This document shows, one piece after another, positions 9,989 to 22,900 of a DNA stretch of 64,000 nt (positions are counted from its first letter, which is position 1; the number at the start of each line of letters is the position of its first letter). The DNA is from Azadirachta indica (taxonomy: Eukaryota; Streptophyta; Magnoliopsida; Sapindales; Meliaceae), in assembly GCA_022749755.1 (NCBI GenBank), contig CM040453.1, positions 13,649,368 through 13,713,367 of the forward strand. The letters are read 5' to 3'. The position numbers and the translations under genes are program-made. The notes under the pieces are model-generated. The model was not told the DNA's origin. It saw only the letters and a list, made by a program, of their open reading frames with translations, and searched no databases.

Positions 9989-12634
9989 ATGTCGGTCACA
10001 GCAGGTGTTAGTGATACTATAATTGCCATTAGGGATAAGCTTAGGGGAAAAATTGGGCAAACAAAGGTAAAAAGGTATTGGCCTGGTAAAGCCCCTGAGT
10101 GGGCAGATGATATCGATGAAGATAATGATATTAGGATGGCAAGGGCAGCTGCCCTTGAGAAAGCCTTCCCAAGTCAAGAAGATTCAGATATTGGCAGGAA
10201 GGATGATCCTAGGCTACGCCGTTTGGCTGAGAGTAGGACAGAAAATCGTGACGAGATTAGAGCTGATCATAGACGGATTCGACAAGCTGAGATTATTTCC
10301 ACAGAGGAAGAGGAAAACAAGAGGCAGGAAGGATTAGATGTGGAGGAAGAAGATGAGGAAGCACTGGAGGAGAGGAGGAGAAGGATTAGGGAGAAGTTGC
10401 TTCAGAGGGAGCAGGAAGAAGCAGCACTTCTTCCAGAAGAAGAGGAGGAAGCAGTAGAAGAAGAAGAGGAAGAGGAATCTGAGTATGAGACTGACTCGGA
10501 AGAAGAACAAATGGGTATTGCAATGTTGAAGCCTGTATTTGTGCCAAAGTCAGACAGAGATACCATAGCTGAGCGGGAGCGGCTTGAGGCTGAAGAACGG
10601 GCCCTCGAGGAATTGGCCAAGAGAAGATTGGAGGAGAGGAAGGTGGAAACAAAGCAGATACTGGTGGAGGAGGTCCGCAAAGATGAAGAAATTCAGAAGA
10701 ATTTGGAAATGGAGGCTAATATTGCTGATGTGGATACTGATGATGAAGTCAATGAGGCGGAGGAATATGAGGCTTGGAAGGTGAGAGAGATTGCAAGGAT
10801 CAAGAGAGACCGGGACGCCAGGGAGGCAATGTTGAAGGAGAGGGAAGAGATTGAGAGGGTGAGAAACATGACAGAGGAAGAGAGAAGGGAGTGGGAGAGG
10901 AGGAACCCGAAACCTGCTCCACCACCGAAGCAGAAGTGGAGATTTATGCAGAAATATTACCACAAGGGTGCTTTCTTTCAGTCAGATGCAGATGACTCTG
11001 CTGCAACTGTTGGTTCAGATAATGTTTACCATCGTGATTTCTCTGCCCCAACTGGAGAAGATAAGATGGACAAGACCATATTGCCTAAGGTCATGCAGGT
11101 CAAGCACTTTGGTCGTAGTGGGAGGACTAAATGGACCCATCTTGTCAATGAGGATACTACTGACTGGAACAATCCGTAAGTTCAATTCTTCAATTAAATT
11201 CTTTTTTAAAAAGATTGTTTTTTTTACTTCCAATTTCTATTCTCTCAGCATCCACGATAGCAATGTGCATCTGCTGCTGTTTTGCTTTAGATTTGGGCTC
11301 TGCAGTAAAGATAACTGGTATATAATTCCAGATAAGTTAAATTCAATGTGCTGAGTATGGCGGCTTATAGCATGTTGAAATTAGCAAAAACATTTTACTG
11401 TCTAAAGAACATGATATGCTTTAACAGATATCCTCCAGATTCTCTTTTTCATTTCTGATTAGTGTCCATGCAGCCTGAATGGAAGTTTTATATGTGGAAT
11501 ACATAAATCTCATAAGTTTGAATGTGCTTTACTCTTGAAGCAGAATTATCAATATTACTTATGGTGGCAAATAATGTATGTAAAACATGTCCTGTTCTAG
11601 ATTCTGATTTCTTCAAATTCATTTTTATTTAGGATAATCTGTTTCAATAGAATTTTTCCTTTACTATGTTGTTTTGGTATCATCATATAGATCTTCTGAT
11701 ATGATACTGCTCGCAGTCTGTTCAGGAGAACCAAAAAGTGTCTAAAACAGTTGTTTGTCTTTAGATATTTGCTGAACAGTTGTAGAATGACTTTCTTTAT
11801 TATTTGGCTTGCTAGCATTTGGAATCTGGTAAGAGTTTTTCTTTTCAAATTAGATATCTTTGTTGGGATATTACAAAGATCTTTGGGGGGAAAAAAAAAA
11901 ATGTTTTCAGTGATGGCAGTAGAGTCATGCGGGGTTCAAGATCATTTGCAAAATTTTCTTCCTGTTCTGTTTATTTAAAACTGTTTTTTTTTCTGCAATA
12001 ATGATTTTCCTTTCTGTTAATATATGCTAAGGATATTTGTAGAATTGGATATTCTAAGGCCCTATAACTTGTATAACTCCTCGTTTATTTTAATTTTCTG
12101 ATTGCTAAACATGAATCACTTTTTCTATTTCTGATAGTGTTGTTCCAGCTGTTAGTAAAAGTAAAACATATTACCATGCCTTTTCTTAGTTGCACTTACC
12201 TATCAATTCTATGGAAGCAAAGCCTGTAGAGATGATAGATATGTTTGCTACATCATCATTGGTTTGACTTTTTATATCGAGAACATTGTCTGCATACTGC
12301 TCCTTATGGAGTTGTAATTTTTTGGGATGTTGTAGACATTGTTAGAAATATTTGGTGCATCTTTTTGAGATGTTCATCTTCTTGGTTTACAGTCTTGCTA
12401 TTTTGCATAAGCAAAAGATTAAAAAGGAAAAAAAAAAAAGAAATATATCCTGATATCTGGTTTAAGGTATGATATTTGTTTTCCCAACAGTCCTTAACTT
12501 TATTTTGTGAATTCTGTAGGTGGACGTACAATGATCCTCTTCGGGCCAAGTACAATGCAAAAATGGCAGGGATGAATGCACCCATTGCGAAACCCAAAGG
12601 AAGCAAGAAATTGAAAGATTGGGAGACTCGCTAA
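9989..12634 (+). CDS. MFAP1: Microfibrillar-associated protein 1 homologue, spliceosome component
   Basis: Two exons, 9989-11175 and 12520-12634, join through a split Pro codon to 433 residues. I chose the ATG at 9989 ([20 protein letters not shown]) because the frame upstream has no ATG. Despite its historical name, MFAP1 is a nuclear protein of the spliceosomal B complex. The first 100 residues hold the conserved [15 protein letters not shown] segment. A highly charged middle follows, with Glu runs at about 145-175, the acidic [13 protein letters not shown], and long Arg/Glu coiled-coil helices. The conserved C-terminal part includes [16 protein letters not shown] and ends in KLKDWETR. Arabidopsis has two related genes as I recall. 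The Glu-rich sequence makes the coding strand strongly purine-biased, which creates long meaningless frames on the other strand. Confidence 0.95.
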
Positions 12635-14160
12635 ATTTATTAGTAATGTTGAGAAAGGTAGAAGGCCATCCTTTTAAAACCTTTTGTTGGATGACTCAGT
12701 TTTCATTTGTCATTTAACCAGAAAAGATAATAGTTGTATGTGTATGCAAGCAATAGAGCTTTCCCCTGGCATTTTGCAATACAGTTTATTGTTGTATCTT
12801 CATTATTCTCATATGTGTTTCCTAAGAAGCAAAAGAATCAGAATATGAATCCAAGTTAATGGCTTCTTGTATCTGAGAATACATATGGAAAATTTTTATG
12901 ATGAAAATCATTTCTCCATGGTGAATCATTTCCTCTTTAGGCACCAGAAATAGATGGAGAGTAGTTTAATATTTGGAAAGAAAACCAAAAAAAAAAAAAA
13001 GTAAGCTTTTGAACCTAATTTTTCCGAAGCACCATTTGATGTTGAGGCCTTAAGTTTATTTACATTAGCATTTTCTGGCAAACTGAGCCTGTGGTAAAAG
13101 CAGCCACTTATGCTTTCAATGAAGTAATAATGACAATCAATCGTTCTAGCTTCCGTTTCTATCCTTGTTCTCTCCAGTTATGTGAACTATTCTGTTGTCC
13201 TTAACTTGAATCTTCACATCTCTGTCCTGAAATTATGAACATCAACTCTATATATATGTGCCTCTGCAGTTTTGTCATGCTCAAACCCGACAATTTCTGA
13301 AGAAATTAATCCTGGAAAAGAGTCCAAAATGCCTTCTGGGAAATCATCAAATCTGTTTCCAAATTTCGTGATCCACATATTTCGCTCGAGGCAGAACAGA
13401 AATGCCTTAATCAATGCTTTTGGCTTAGTAAAGAGTGATAATTGGAATAATGCTGTCGAGGGCTTGAATCGGAAAATGTAGTGCTGGAAATTATGTAGAT
13501 GATAGAACATTTTAGGAGTGTTTCAATAATTACAATGTAGTTTAAAAAATCTTTAAGATGTAATTTAAATTAGAACTTACACTTAACTATACAAATTATT
13601 GATGTGTAAATTTATGCCTACCTGCAGATTTTTGTTTCTGAAAATAGGCTTGACATTGCAATGAATTATGTCATAGTGGAAGCATGCCCTCTAGCCATTA
13701 CGTTTTCATCTTTTAATTTTAACATGCATCCCATCGACAATCAAAGTCCAATCTATATATTTTATATAGGCATTTACAAATCTCATTGATTCTATGTTGA
13801 TTTATTATTGAATGACGTGGTTGACGGTGCAGAACACAAAAAATAAAATAATAATTATAATGAATACTGCACCTTATATGTTTTATTATTTTGTGCGAAA
13901 TGGCTTATATCAAAAAACTTCTTTCATGATGCTAAAGAACGCCACTTTGTTACTAACTGCGCCGTGCCTATTTAACATTCCACGTAAAATTCTGTTGTAA
14001 GAAAGGTAGGCCCGTGTGTATGTTAAACAAGTAATTGGGGGTATTTAAAAAAATATTGGTCCGGCCCAGTGAAATTCCGTGACCAGACAAAATGTAGCGC
14101 AGAACAGAAATTTTGGAAGGAAGAAGTGAAGTCAGAACATTGCTTCCCAGCTTGTCTTTA
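12635..14160. other. MFAP1 3' flank and promoter of the tail-anchored protein gene
   Basis: About 1.5 kb with no supportable gene. It holds the MFAP1 3' UTR, then AT-rich spacer. Short frames near 13214-13510 on both strands show no family resemblance. A GGCCCA element at 14063-14068, typical of plant housekeeping promoters, lies about 95 bp before the next start codon. Confidence 0.55.
14063..14068 (+). promoter_or_regulatory. GGCCCA (site II-like) element
   Basis: GGCCCA lies within TCCGGCCCAGTG, about 95 bp before the start codon at 14161. Such elements bind TCP factors and are common in promoters of broadly expressed plant genes. Support is motif and position only. Confidence 0.3.
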
Positions 14161-16499
14161 ATGGCGGACGAAGAGCTGTCGAAAGTCAACCTTCCGCAGC
14201 CTCCATCTGTAATTCCATCTCTTTTTTCCTCTATTTGTGTGTAGTTTGCAATTTGCTGCTAAATGATGAAAAAGAAGGAACTTTTCTGTTTGTGCTGCTT
14301 CATTAAACCACGTATGATTGTTGTTTTTGCTAAAAAGTGGAGAGCCCATTGAGGCTTAGTTAAATTTGTTGACGGGTCTATTTTTTCAAATTGAATCTTG
14401 AAATACAACATAATTCAATGTACATAAACTAGTCATATAAATAGAGGTAATGGAATTTTGTATTTCATTCTATTCTTTTTTTTTTTTTTAATGAAAAATT
14501 GATTGCATACTGAGTTCAATTTATGATATGAATCAGTTTCTGGAGGTTACTTGCAAAAGTTCTGGTAGAAAAACCCGCTATGCAGTGGGTTCGAAGGCGG
14601 GTTTTGCTGTGAATTTAATAAATACGAAGTTGGGTGTCGGGAGCCCTCTTGCTTTGCATATTGAAGCAGTTAAGGAAGGCGAGGAACCCATCAATTTTGG
14701 CCCTGATGCTGTTCTTGTGGACTATGGCAATGGTTGGAAGTTGCAAACAGTTACTGAAGCAGATTATGCTGGTAAAGTTTAGTTTTTCTGGTTTGAATTG
14801 TATTTTATTGCTGTGGATAGTATGTATTGTATGATTAGCTTAGGTTTGCTTAGCCTGATTTTATATTTTTCTTGAAGAAGGTTTTTGGAAAGGAGAAAAG
14901 GTTCCATTGGCTCCAGGGCAGATACTTGGTGTAGAGGTGTGAATTCTTTTGTGTATCTCTATCTATTTGTTTATTTGATGGTTAAGAATTTTTGTAGAAA
15001 ACCAGAACTTTGTGTGGAGTGAACTTTTTGTATGAAGTTTAGGATAGGCTGTTTCGGACTCAAGAGCAATCAGATCTGGGAATATGAACTTTTTATGTGA
15101 AGTTTAAGTATGGATATATGATAGATAGCTTTGTCAAAGAATCTAAACTCGGAGCAGCTATATTATTTACAGTTTGCCTTTGCTGGTGATTTTACCATAT
15201 TTCAATATTGACTAGCAAATATGAATCAATTTTTCTCAATTATGAGTTTAGAGATTTGGAATTGAAAGGTGATTTTATCATATTTCAATATTTAATAGCA
15301 AATAGAATTAAATCTTTTATTAGTAGCTTATCTTGAGTCTAAAATTTTTGGTAAAACATACAAATCCACTGGGTCTTTTGACTCCCGTATAAATTCATTT
15401 TCCTTTCCCCAGAAGCTTACAACTATTTGAAGCAGCCTGAAGAAATGTATATAGTATACAAAACCAAGGAATTGTATTGTTTCCCCTCTTAAGTTGGAAT
15501 TGAGGAACAAAAAAATGGTTATCATAGGGTGGCCCTTTTGGCCGTCTCAAGTTAAATTTTTTATTCTAATCCATAATGTGATATGATAAGTTATCTTGCA
15601 TCCGTGTTAGTTGTAATTTGATATGTTACTTACTTGAATTGCTCTGTCCTTGGTGCTGGTATTGAATAATTATTGAGTGTTAATGATGAGACACAGAATA
15701 AATTAGATGAAATCAAAATATTGCAAGTGAAATTTCACCAATGTGAAAAGAATATTGAACACAATGTAATAAAGCCCTATCTCTGTTGGCTACTGTTTAT
15801 TCTTTATGTTCTCATTCAAGTGTGTCGAGGGCTCACTCAGAGAAAAAAAAATAGTAGAAAGAAGTGGATTTTCTCAATTTTTCCTGCTTTAGGCTTCCAT
15901 GCTCAATTCCTTCTCCTTTTGTCTGTCATGATTACACAAAATTCAAAATGTGTACAACCAGAGTTGTCACTTCAGAAGACTCCACTTTTACTAACCATTT
16001 GTTTTTTGCCTTGCCAATGTGCTGAACTTTTGGTGCACGGTGCTATAGCTTCAGGAAAAACTTCTATACCTCAGTGACTTGGGTTTGGCATTTGCAAAGA
16101 CAACACGTGATTTTTCACATCATATTGGTTATATGTTTGATATTTTCTGCTCAGCAGAGTCCTGCTGCCTTTTCTTTTCCCCTGCTATCTTTAATGTGCT
16201 TTTTAGTACTTTTGATTTTTACATCAAATGTGTGAGATATTCTGTGAAGAAATTTGTGACTTTTCACGTCATATTGGAATTGAATGTCAAAATGCTTGAC
16301 TGCTACTATCTTGTTTACTCCTTGGCAGAGTTCTGGTGGCATATATCGCAGAAAGACAGTTTCCAAACCTGGAATCAATTTTGTGTACATTGGAAAGATA
16401 CTGTTAGCTTTTGTCTTTATCTTTGTACTTGGTGCAATTTTCACACTAGCTCTGGAGAATCTTCCCAGATTGATACTGTTTATAAACTCATCCGTGTAA
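14161..16499 (+). CDS. Uncharacterised small tail-anchored membrane protein
   Basis: Four exons, 14161-14208, 14537-14771, 14878-14936 and 16329-16499, join in frame to 170 residues, or 169 if the alternative acceptor of exon 3 is used. It starts MADEELSKVNLPQP and has no signal peptide. The middle, about 17-115, looks like a compact beta-rich domain; visible phrases include FLEVTCKSSGRKTRYAVGSK and VLVDYGNGWKLQ. Near the C-terminus a basic stretch (YRRKTVSKPG) is followed by a hydrophobic segment, FVYIGKILLAFVFIFVLGAI, then a short tail ending LFINSSV. This is the plan of a tail-anchored protein facing the cytosol. I do not recognise the family and assign no function. Exon joins and the GT-AG signals make a real gene likely. 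The next gene converges from the other strand 492 bp away. Confidence 0.85.
14875..14880 (+). promoter_or_regulatory. NAGNAG tandem splice acceptor
   Basis: The intron 2 acceptor of the tail-anchored protein gene ends AAGAAG. Splicing after 14877 or after 14880 both keep frame; the products differ by one Glu before GFWKGEK. The gene entry uses the upstream acceptor. Confidence 0.6.
15021..15106 (+). repeat. Direct repeat with about 65-bp period (intron)
   Basis: GAACTTTTTGTATGAAGTTTA at 15021 recurs as GAACTTTTTATGTGAAGTTTA at 15086. Confidence 0.6.
15185..15303 (+). repeat. Direct repeat with 83-bp period (intron)
   Basis: A roughly 36-bp phrase beginning GGTGATTTTACCATATTTCA at 15185 recurs at 15268 with a few changes. 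Confidence 0.7.
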
Positions 16500-16991
16500 T
16501 GATATCTTTCATAATATTCTGAAGAATTTATGTGATGAATCATGATAAAGCATACCTCGTTTCACTCCTGAAAGCAGATTCAAATTACAAATTCACGAAG
16601 CTGAATTTCGGCAGAGTTAACTGTTTGATATGCCTTTACATATTTCACTGGGTGGGAAACTGACATTCACCAGAACTCTGGTATGTTTGTAATTTGTTAC
16701 ATTTTTGTACAACTCTGTGAGCACAGCCGTTAAACATATCACAGGAAAGGTAAACGTGAGAGACTTGAGGAATATCATTGAATTGGCAAATTATGTACAC
16801 TGCTTTCCAGTCCCCAAGTCCACCAACAGAAACAGATAACAACTATACAAACATGAGACTGATTCATGTCATCAGCCCAGCCACAATAATACTACAAATA
16901 TTTATCAAGTATTTGTGAGGAACTTGAGGTATACAACAAAGAGATTCTGTTGAACTCAACGTTTTTGTAGCTTAGGGGCTTCCTAACAAGA
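16500..16991. other. Convergent 3' ends
   Basis: The 492 bp between the stop codons of the tail-anchored protein gene (+) and the CAT transporter (-) must hold both 3' UTRs, which may overlap as antisense tails. Nothing else is visible. Confidence 0.6.
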
Positions 16992-19900
16992 CTAGGCCAA
17001 AGAATCTCCAGAACTGCGGTAAATTTCATCAACATGAGCAGCGGGCACATACACTGCATCCAGCAATGAGCTGTGTCTGCGGCCATAGAATACATAAACC
17101 AGCACTCCAATGAAAAGCCATACTGAAACACGGGCCCAGGTGGCAGCTCTGGAAGATGACAGAAGTCGTTGAATAAGAAGAAAATTGAATAAGATTTACA
17201 AAAATGATAAATAATCATTGGACCATAGAACAGTGTATTGAGTTAATGGATACTCACCCTAAATTAATCAGTAGGTAGACATTGACAAGAATACAGGCAA
17301 TTGGTAGGACTGGTACAAATGGGCATAGGAAACCTGAAATGATACCAATATTCCATTTTGTGAATTAACTATATGTGAAGATAATCTCTTGCGAAATTGA
17401 ACTTATATGAAAAGGGACAATGACTCTACATGCATGCAGATAACCAACAAATTAGGTCAGCCAATGCATAGTAATCACATGTATACTTAGTTTAACTGCC
17501 TGGTTCCCACATTAGAGCACATATAAAGCCTGCAAATGATGTGATGTCTTTTAGGGGTAAATACATGTCCAAATTGCCAGATCAACTTAATCTCTAAAAC
17601 ATAAAAGATGACTAAATTGTTGAAAAATATTAGCTTTCAGAGAAAATCAGTTTGGAAAATCCAATCATTCTAAAACAGTTTCAAGAAATGATTTATGAAT
17701 AGCCTTAGGTTGCTTCTAGATAACTAAGTGAATGTTTGAGACTGATGTGCTTCTATTTAACTTTGACAATTCAACAGCTAAAGCTTTGAGTAAACATCAG
17801 TTTTACTTGACAGCATATATTTACCATCCTCCCACATATAAAACTATAGTTAATAATCACATCACCTCAATTTCAAACATATACTAAGCATTTTTTTCAC
17901 CCTTCTGAGACATAATGGGTCGACAGTGGGGCACAAGTTAATTTTCCAATCAAACAAGACAGAACTTCTCAAATGCATCACTATACAATTATAAGTAACA
18001 AAAAATACCTCCTGCATGCCCAAAGCTATGCCTTGCCTCGTCTTGATTTATAGAGGTTAGCACAATCAGACCACATAGAAGAAGAGTACCACCAACTCCA
18101 CACAAAGTGAACCGGAAAAGCCTGGATGAAGAATAAATAATGTAAAATACCAGGAAAATACTGGACACTCAAACTGCTTGTAGGAATAAGGTCAAGAAAG
18201 GACAAAAGAAAAAAAGAAATTCTGTTTCGGGCATGGTAGAACAAAACAATGGACCACCAAACTTTTCCTCAAATCTTAAGTCCAGTACTATAGGTTTAGT
18301 TCAGTCATAACACATATGTCAATAGATTATCTTCTCTGCAATAAGACTATTGTTCTCTTCTTCCACAATAAGACTACTGTTCTTTACTTCCACACTCCAT
18401 CTGATTTAAATCTAGTACTAGAATCTATCCTGCATGACTGAAAAATTTTTCCAAGCTCACTTCTTCTGTAGCTTTAGAACGTGGTTGTTCATAATCAATC
18501 CATAAAAATGGCTACCAAAGATACACTCAATTTCCTTTAACGCTTTATCTGTTAGCTAAACAAGAAGAGAGGTGCAGGGTGGCATATATGATATAAACAC
18601 AAGTACAGAACCATCACTATGAAAACAGCTTGAAAAGGCACTCGAGATAAGCACACCTTGGAAGGCCCACATCTGAAGCTGCATATGTAAGAACAAACAC
18701 CCCTATACATGTGAACATTATAGTCCATCCGGCAATTTTTCGCCTGTTCTCTTCAATGAAAATGCCTACAATAGTCATTATATAAAACAGAGGTAAACCT
18801 TAAGCAGAATCCGTGAGATAAAAGGCAAGGCATAAGGAATAAATGTTCGCAGGGAATCTGATGTAATATTTTCAACAGTCCAGTTCAATCCAACCTCCAT
18901 ATGTTTAAATATGACAAGGCAAATGGATCATAGTTAAAACACAATCCAAAGGAACATAATTTACATAAAAAAAATGCAGCTTTTTATATTCCCTTTGATT
19001 AGCATTTAAAAAATACTTGCACATGGCAAGTTAACAAAATATTCACCAATGAAATCAGGAAAATACCACACAGTGATTTTCAGGCACACTGATCAGAGCA
19101 GCTATTGATCAAAAAACAATAAATTGCAATGGAATATTTCAAAATTAGCATAAGATGCTTATTCTAAAGGTCCAGATGGCCACACACAAAAGTCATACAA
19201 TACCTTGAACTTGTTTTATAAGCGGATAACCAACCACTGCCTTCTTTTCAAGCAAAGGAACAGTACTATCTTTTGAAGTGCCAACATCAACACCGAGGTT
19301 TTTCCTGTCAATAGCCAGAGAACTCTGACTATATAGCAATGATACAGAATCAATCGACGACTGGAGTGATGACGGAACTGGCACCTCATCTGGAGGGACA
19401 TATCTGAGAATCAATACAGAAATTGCCACCATAGTAAAAGCAAGAAGTGTCCCCACGCTGACCTGCACATGGGAAGCAATCACCAAGAATTCAGAATCCA
19501 TATTAATTCAACTCGCTGCCATGCTGCTGATGACCATATAATTCAACAACCCGCCTGCTCAGGACCCAGAAATCCAGCCAGCAGTACATATCTAGAACTA
19601 GAATACCCTACAGTATAGTTCATTGACATTGGCACACACATAAAGTTCATCTTTTACACACAAATAAGAAATAAACCAAAAAAATAAAAACAAAAAACAA
19701 AAATAAAATAACATATTTTTTGTAGCGGAAAGAAAAACACCTGCAGACAAACCCAGCTAATAATTCTAATAGTTCTATGAAAAACCAGATAACCTCAGTA
19801 ATTCCCAAATACCCACAAATCATTGTCACTCTGGACAACCAATGGGATTAAATATCAGAAAGACTATGGGTAAGACTTCAGAGATACATTCATAGAAGAG

Positions 19901-22900
19901 GATTTTGATTGAAAATTTAGCTGATACTGGGTAAACAACTACCCCAGTACATAACAAAACAGACTGCCAAATAACTCTTGAGAGACCATTGATCCAACAA
20001 CAGTACACTCACCATTCCTGCCAACTCTGAAACATCCATAAAAAATGCCAAGGTTGCAGCAATGATACCAGTCACAATAGTACCCTTGACTGGAACTTGA
20101 GTACGTTTATTAACATCTGAAAAGAATGGTGGAAGCAGTCCATCTCTAGCCATTGCCATCAGAATTCGAGGCTGACAAAGAAAAATGATGAAAGACGGAG
20201 GACATCCAGGTTAATGTCATAGAAATCAAATATTTATTCAGGGTAAAAGCAGCAACAAATTTGGCTTCATATATAAGCAGAATGAAACTCAGATAATAGT
20301 GCGTGGATTGATAAACCATATAAATAAATAAAGGAAATAAGGGTGATAATATGCTGAATGATAAAATTATTTGAGTTGATAAACCATAAAGTAGTGGTCC
20401 AGTTAAAGTTGTCTGGTTCTATGCATGCAGCTCACCGTTCAAGAAGTCTGGCCGACATCATATGCATGGAAATAGAACAACACTTTGAAAATGGATAAAT
20501 CAAAAGACTTAATGGTGGATCCATGTGAAGAACTAATTGACCTTCCAAATTGAATCCAAAAACAACATGCACCATTTCCAAAAGGTTCAAAATGTCCAGG
20601 TATGTGGATACTGAACATTGCAGTAACATAATCTCATTAAGAGCTTCAAGGGGAATCAAGTAAATAAAATAATTGTGCTTCCAAAGAGAAAAAACTTTAT
20701 GCATTTCATTAATTACCTGAGGAAGAATCGAACCCATTAATGTTGCACAGAGTGCAGTAACAGCTCCAATAGTTATTACATACCTGCAATCCCAAAATAT
20801 AGTAATAATGATGATATTAATTTCTACACCAAGCATAATGTAATGCAGTGGGTCAGGAATTATAGACTCACGATGCCCATTGCATTCCACGGCTTGCAAA
20901 CGCAGAGGAGATTGGAGTGTCAGGATCCATTGCGTAATAAGGCACCAGACCAACAATGACAATGGAGACCAGCATGTATAGTGCACAACAAATAGACAGT
21001 GAAGTTCCTATGCCCAATGGCAAATCTCGCTGAGGATTTTTCACCTGATAGAATAATTAAAATGTAGAAGTTAACTATTTAAGAACATCAAGGCATTCCA
21101 ACAAAAATAACTGAAAACTAATACAAAAAGATATTAGGCAGCATAGTAAAGAAATACATATATACCTACCTCTTCAGCAGTGCTGGCAACTGCATCAAAA
21201 CCAATGTATGCAAAAAAGACTGTTGCAGACCCTGCGAGCATTCCATTTACCCCAAAGGGGAAATACCTATCAAATCAACAATAATCAATTAAATTTATAA
21301 ACAAAGAAAACCCAGAGTTAATACAGAAGAGGAGATGCCCATTACCCAGTAGGAAGTTCATATCCAGTCCATCCAGTCATGAATCCCAGATAACTACCAG
21401 CTATTATGACAAAAAGCATCGCACAGACATTGGCAGTTGTAACAATGGCTTGTGCAGTGGTACTCTGCATGAGAGTTTTCATCTCTAAATAAACAAAACT
21501 AACTACACCCAAAAAGAAAAGTTGCTTGATAAAAGAAATAAAAATAGAAGTGAAAGGAACAAAAGATACCTCCTTGATACCCCCACACAAGAGGCCAGTG
21601 ACAATAAATACTAGAATAGCAGCACAGGGGTCAACAACAATATCAAGCCCAGGAATTTGTTGACGAGCCAAAAACACAGGCAGATTATCGGGACCTCCAA
21701 AAAGCATAGCCTATAGGCATTAATAAAAACAGAGACATACAATATATCAGTACATCCCAACCTCCAAAGTAGAAATTCCATGTTACAAAAGAAAATGCAA
21801 TTACAACATAATGTAAATCAGAGGGAAAAAGTTTGAACACCTCCGCTATAAATACATAAACAAGAGTCAAACAAGATAAAATTTCAAAATGAAATCTAAT
21901 GAGTCGGTTACTTCTTAAACAGTTAATTATCTAGAACCTAAATAAAAATCAAGCAGCTGTATAATAAGAGGAGTCTTCACTCTGTATTTCCTACTTCATA
22001 GTAATTCCCACAATTCTCATGCACATAATGTCGCTAAACATTTTGGAAGATTACTAAGATTCCCATTTGCATGGCAATGAATTCAATAGCAACTGGTAAC
22101 CTCTCACAAACACAATAAATCCAAATCAACATACAAATGATTATAGCTAAAAGATAACATAGAAAATACAGGAAAGGAGAAAGTAGACATATATGAGTGT
22201 TAAAACATGCTCTAAACTAGAGAAAATAGTGAAACACATAACTACTCCGTAAAACCTAAACTAAATAAATGAAAAATAAAAATTGATAAATTTCACCAGA
22301 CCAGATTAGGGGATATGCCACGAGCAACAGCAGCACCACCGATTGTGTACTCAAGTATTAGAGCCCAGCCAATCAACCACGCAACACTGTCAAATTACAT
22401 TGTGTATTCACCAACTTCAGAAATATCCAAGCTATATTGAAGGAAGAAAGAAAATCATCTAAGTTAATCAATTCACTATTCCTAAACATCGACAATGAAC
22501 ACTATGCCCAGATAATTTCTAGTTTGTCCTGGTTCAGGAACAGGATGCAATTATAAGAATCAAAAAACTGTATCTACAAACTATAGATGTTATAACAACA
22601 TAAAAGACAAGAAGAATTTACCCTTCTCCAACACATATGTATGAATAATGATAGGCACTCCCAGCAGATGGGCAACGACTTGCAAGCTCGGCATAGCAAA
22701 GGGCTGAAAAGGCAGCAGCTAGTCCAGCTATAAGAAACGAAAGAGCAAGAGCCGGTCCTGAATGCTCTCTAGCAACTGTTCCAACAAGAATATAAACTCC
22801 CGCTCCAATTGTTGAGCCAACACCTAATCAGAGATAGCACAAGAATTCAACAGTAAGCTCTAGCTACAAAAAAGGTCAGTCGGAGATATCTAAATTACCA

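Larger units (their letters stand above)
14937..16328 (+). other. Intron 3 of the tail-anchored protein gene
   Basis: A 1.39 kb intron with GTGTGA at the donor and TTGGCAG at the acceptor. It holds two small tandem repeats near 15021 and 15185. Two open frames (15673-16077 and one starting at 16079) lie in it; they have no family resemblance and intron-like composition, and I do not call them genes. Confidence 0.7.

Noticed and set aside
10386..10963. Long minus-strand frames opposite MFAP1
   Set aside because: They are shadows of the Glu-rich MFAP1 coding sequence; their Ser/Leu/Pro-rich translation is what antisense of GAA/GAG codons gives.
13214..13510. Overlapping frames on both strands between MFAP1 and the next gene
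   Set aside because: No homology recognised, no supporting splice or promoter context, and composition like the 3' flank.
15673..16522. Two adjacent open frames of 134 and 147 codons
   Set aside because: They lie mostly in intron 3 of the tail-anchored protein gene, have intron-like composition and no family resemblance; the second merely runs over exon 4 in another frame.
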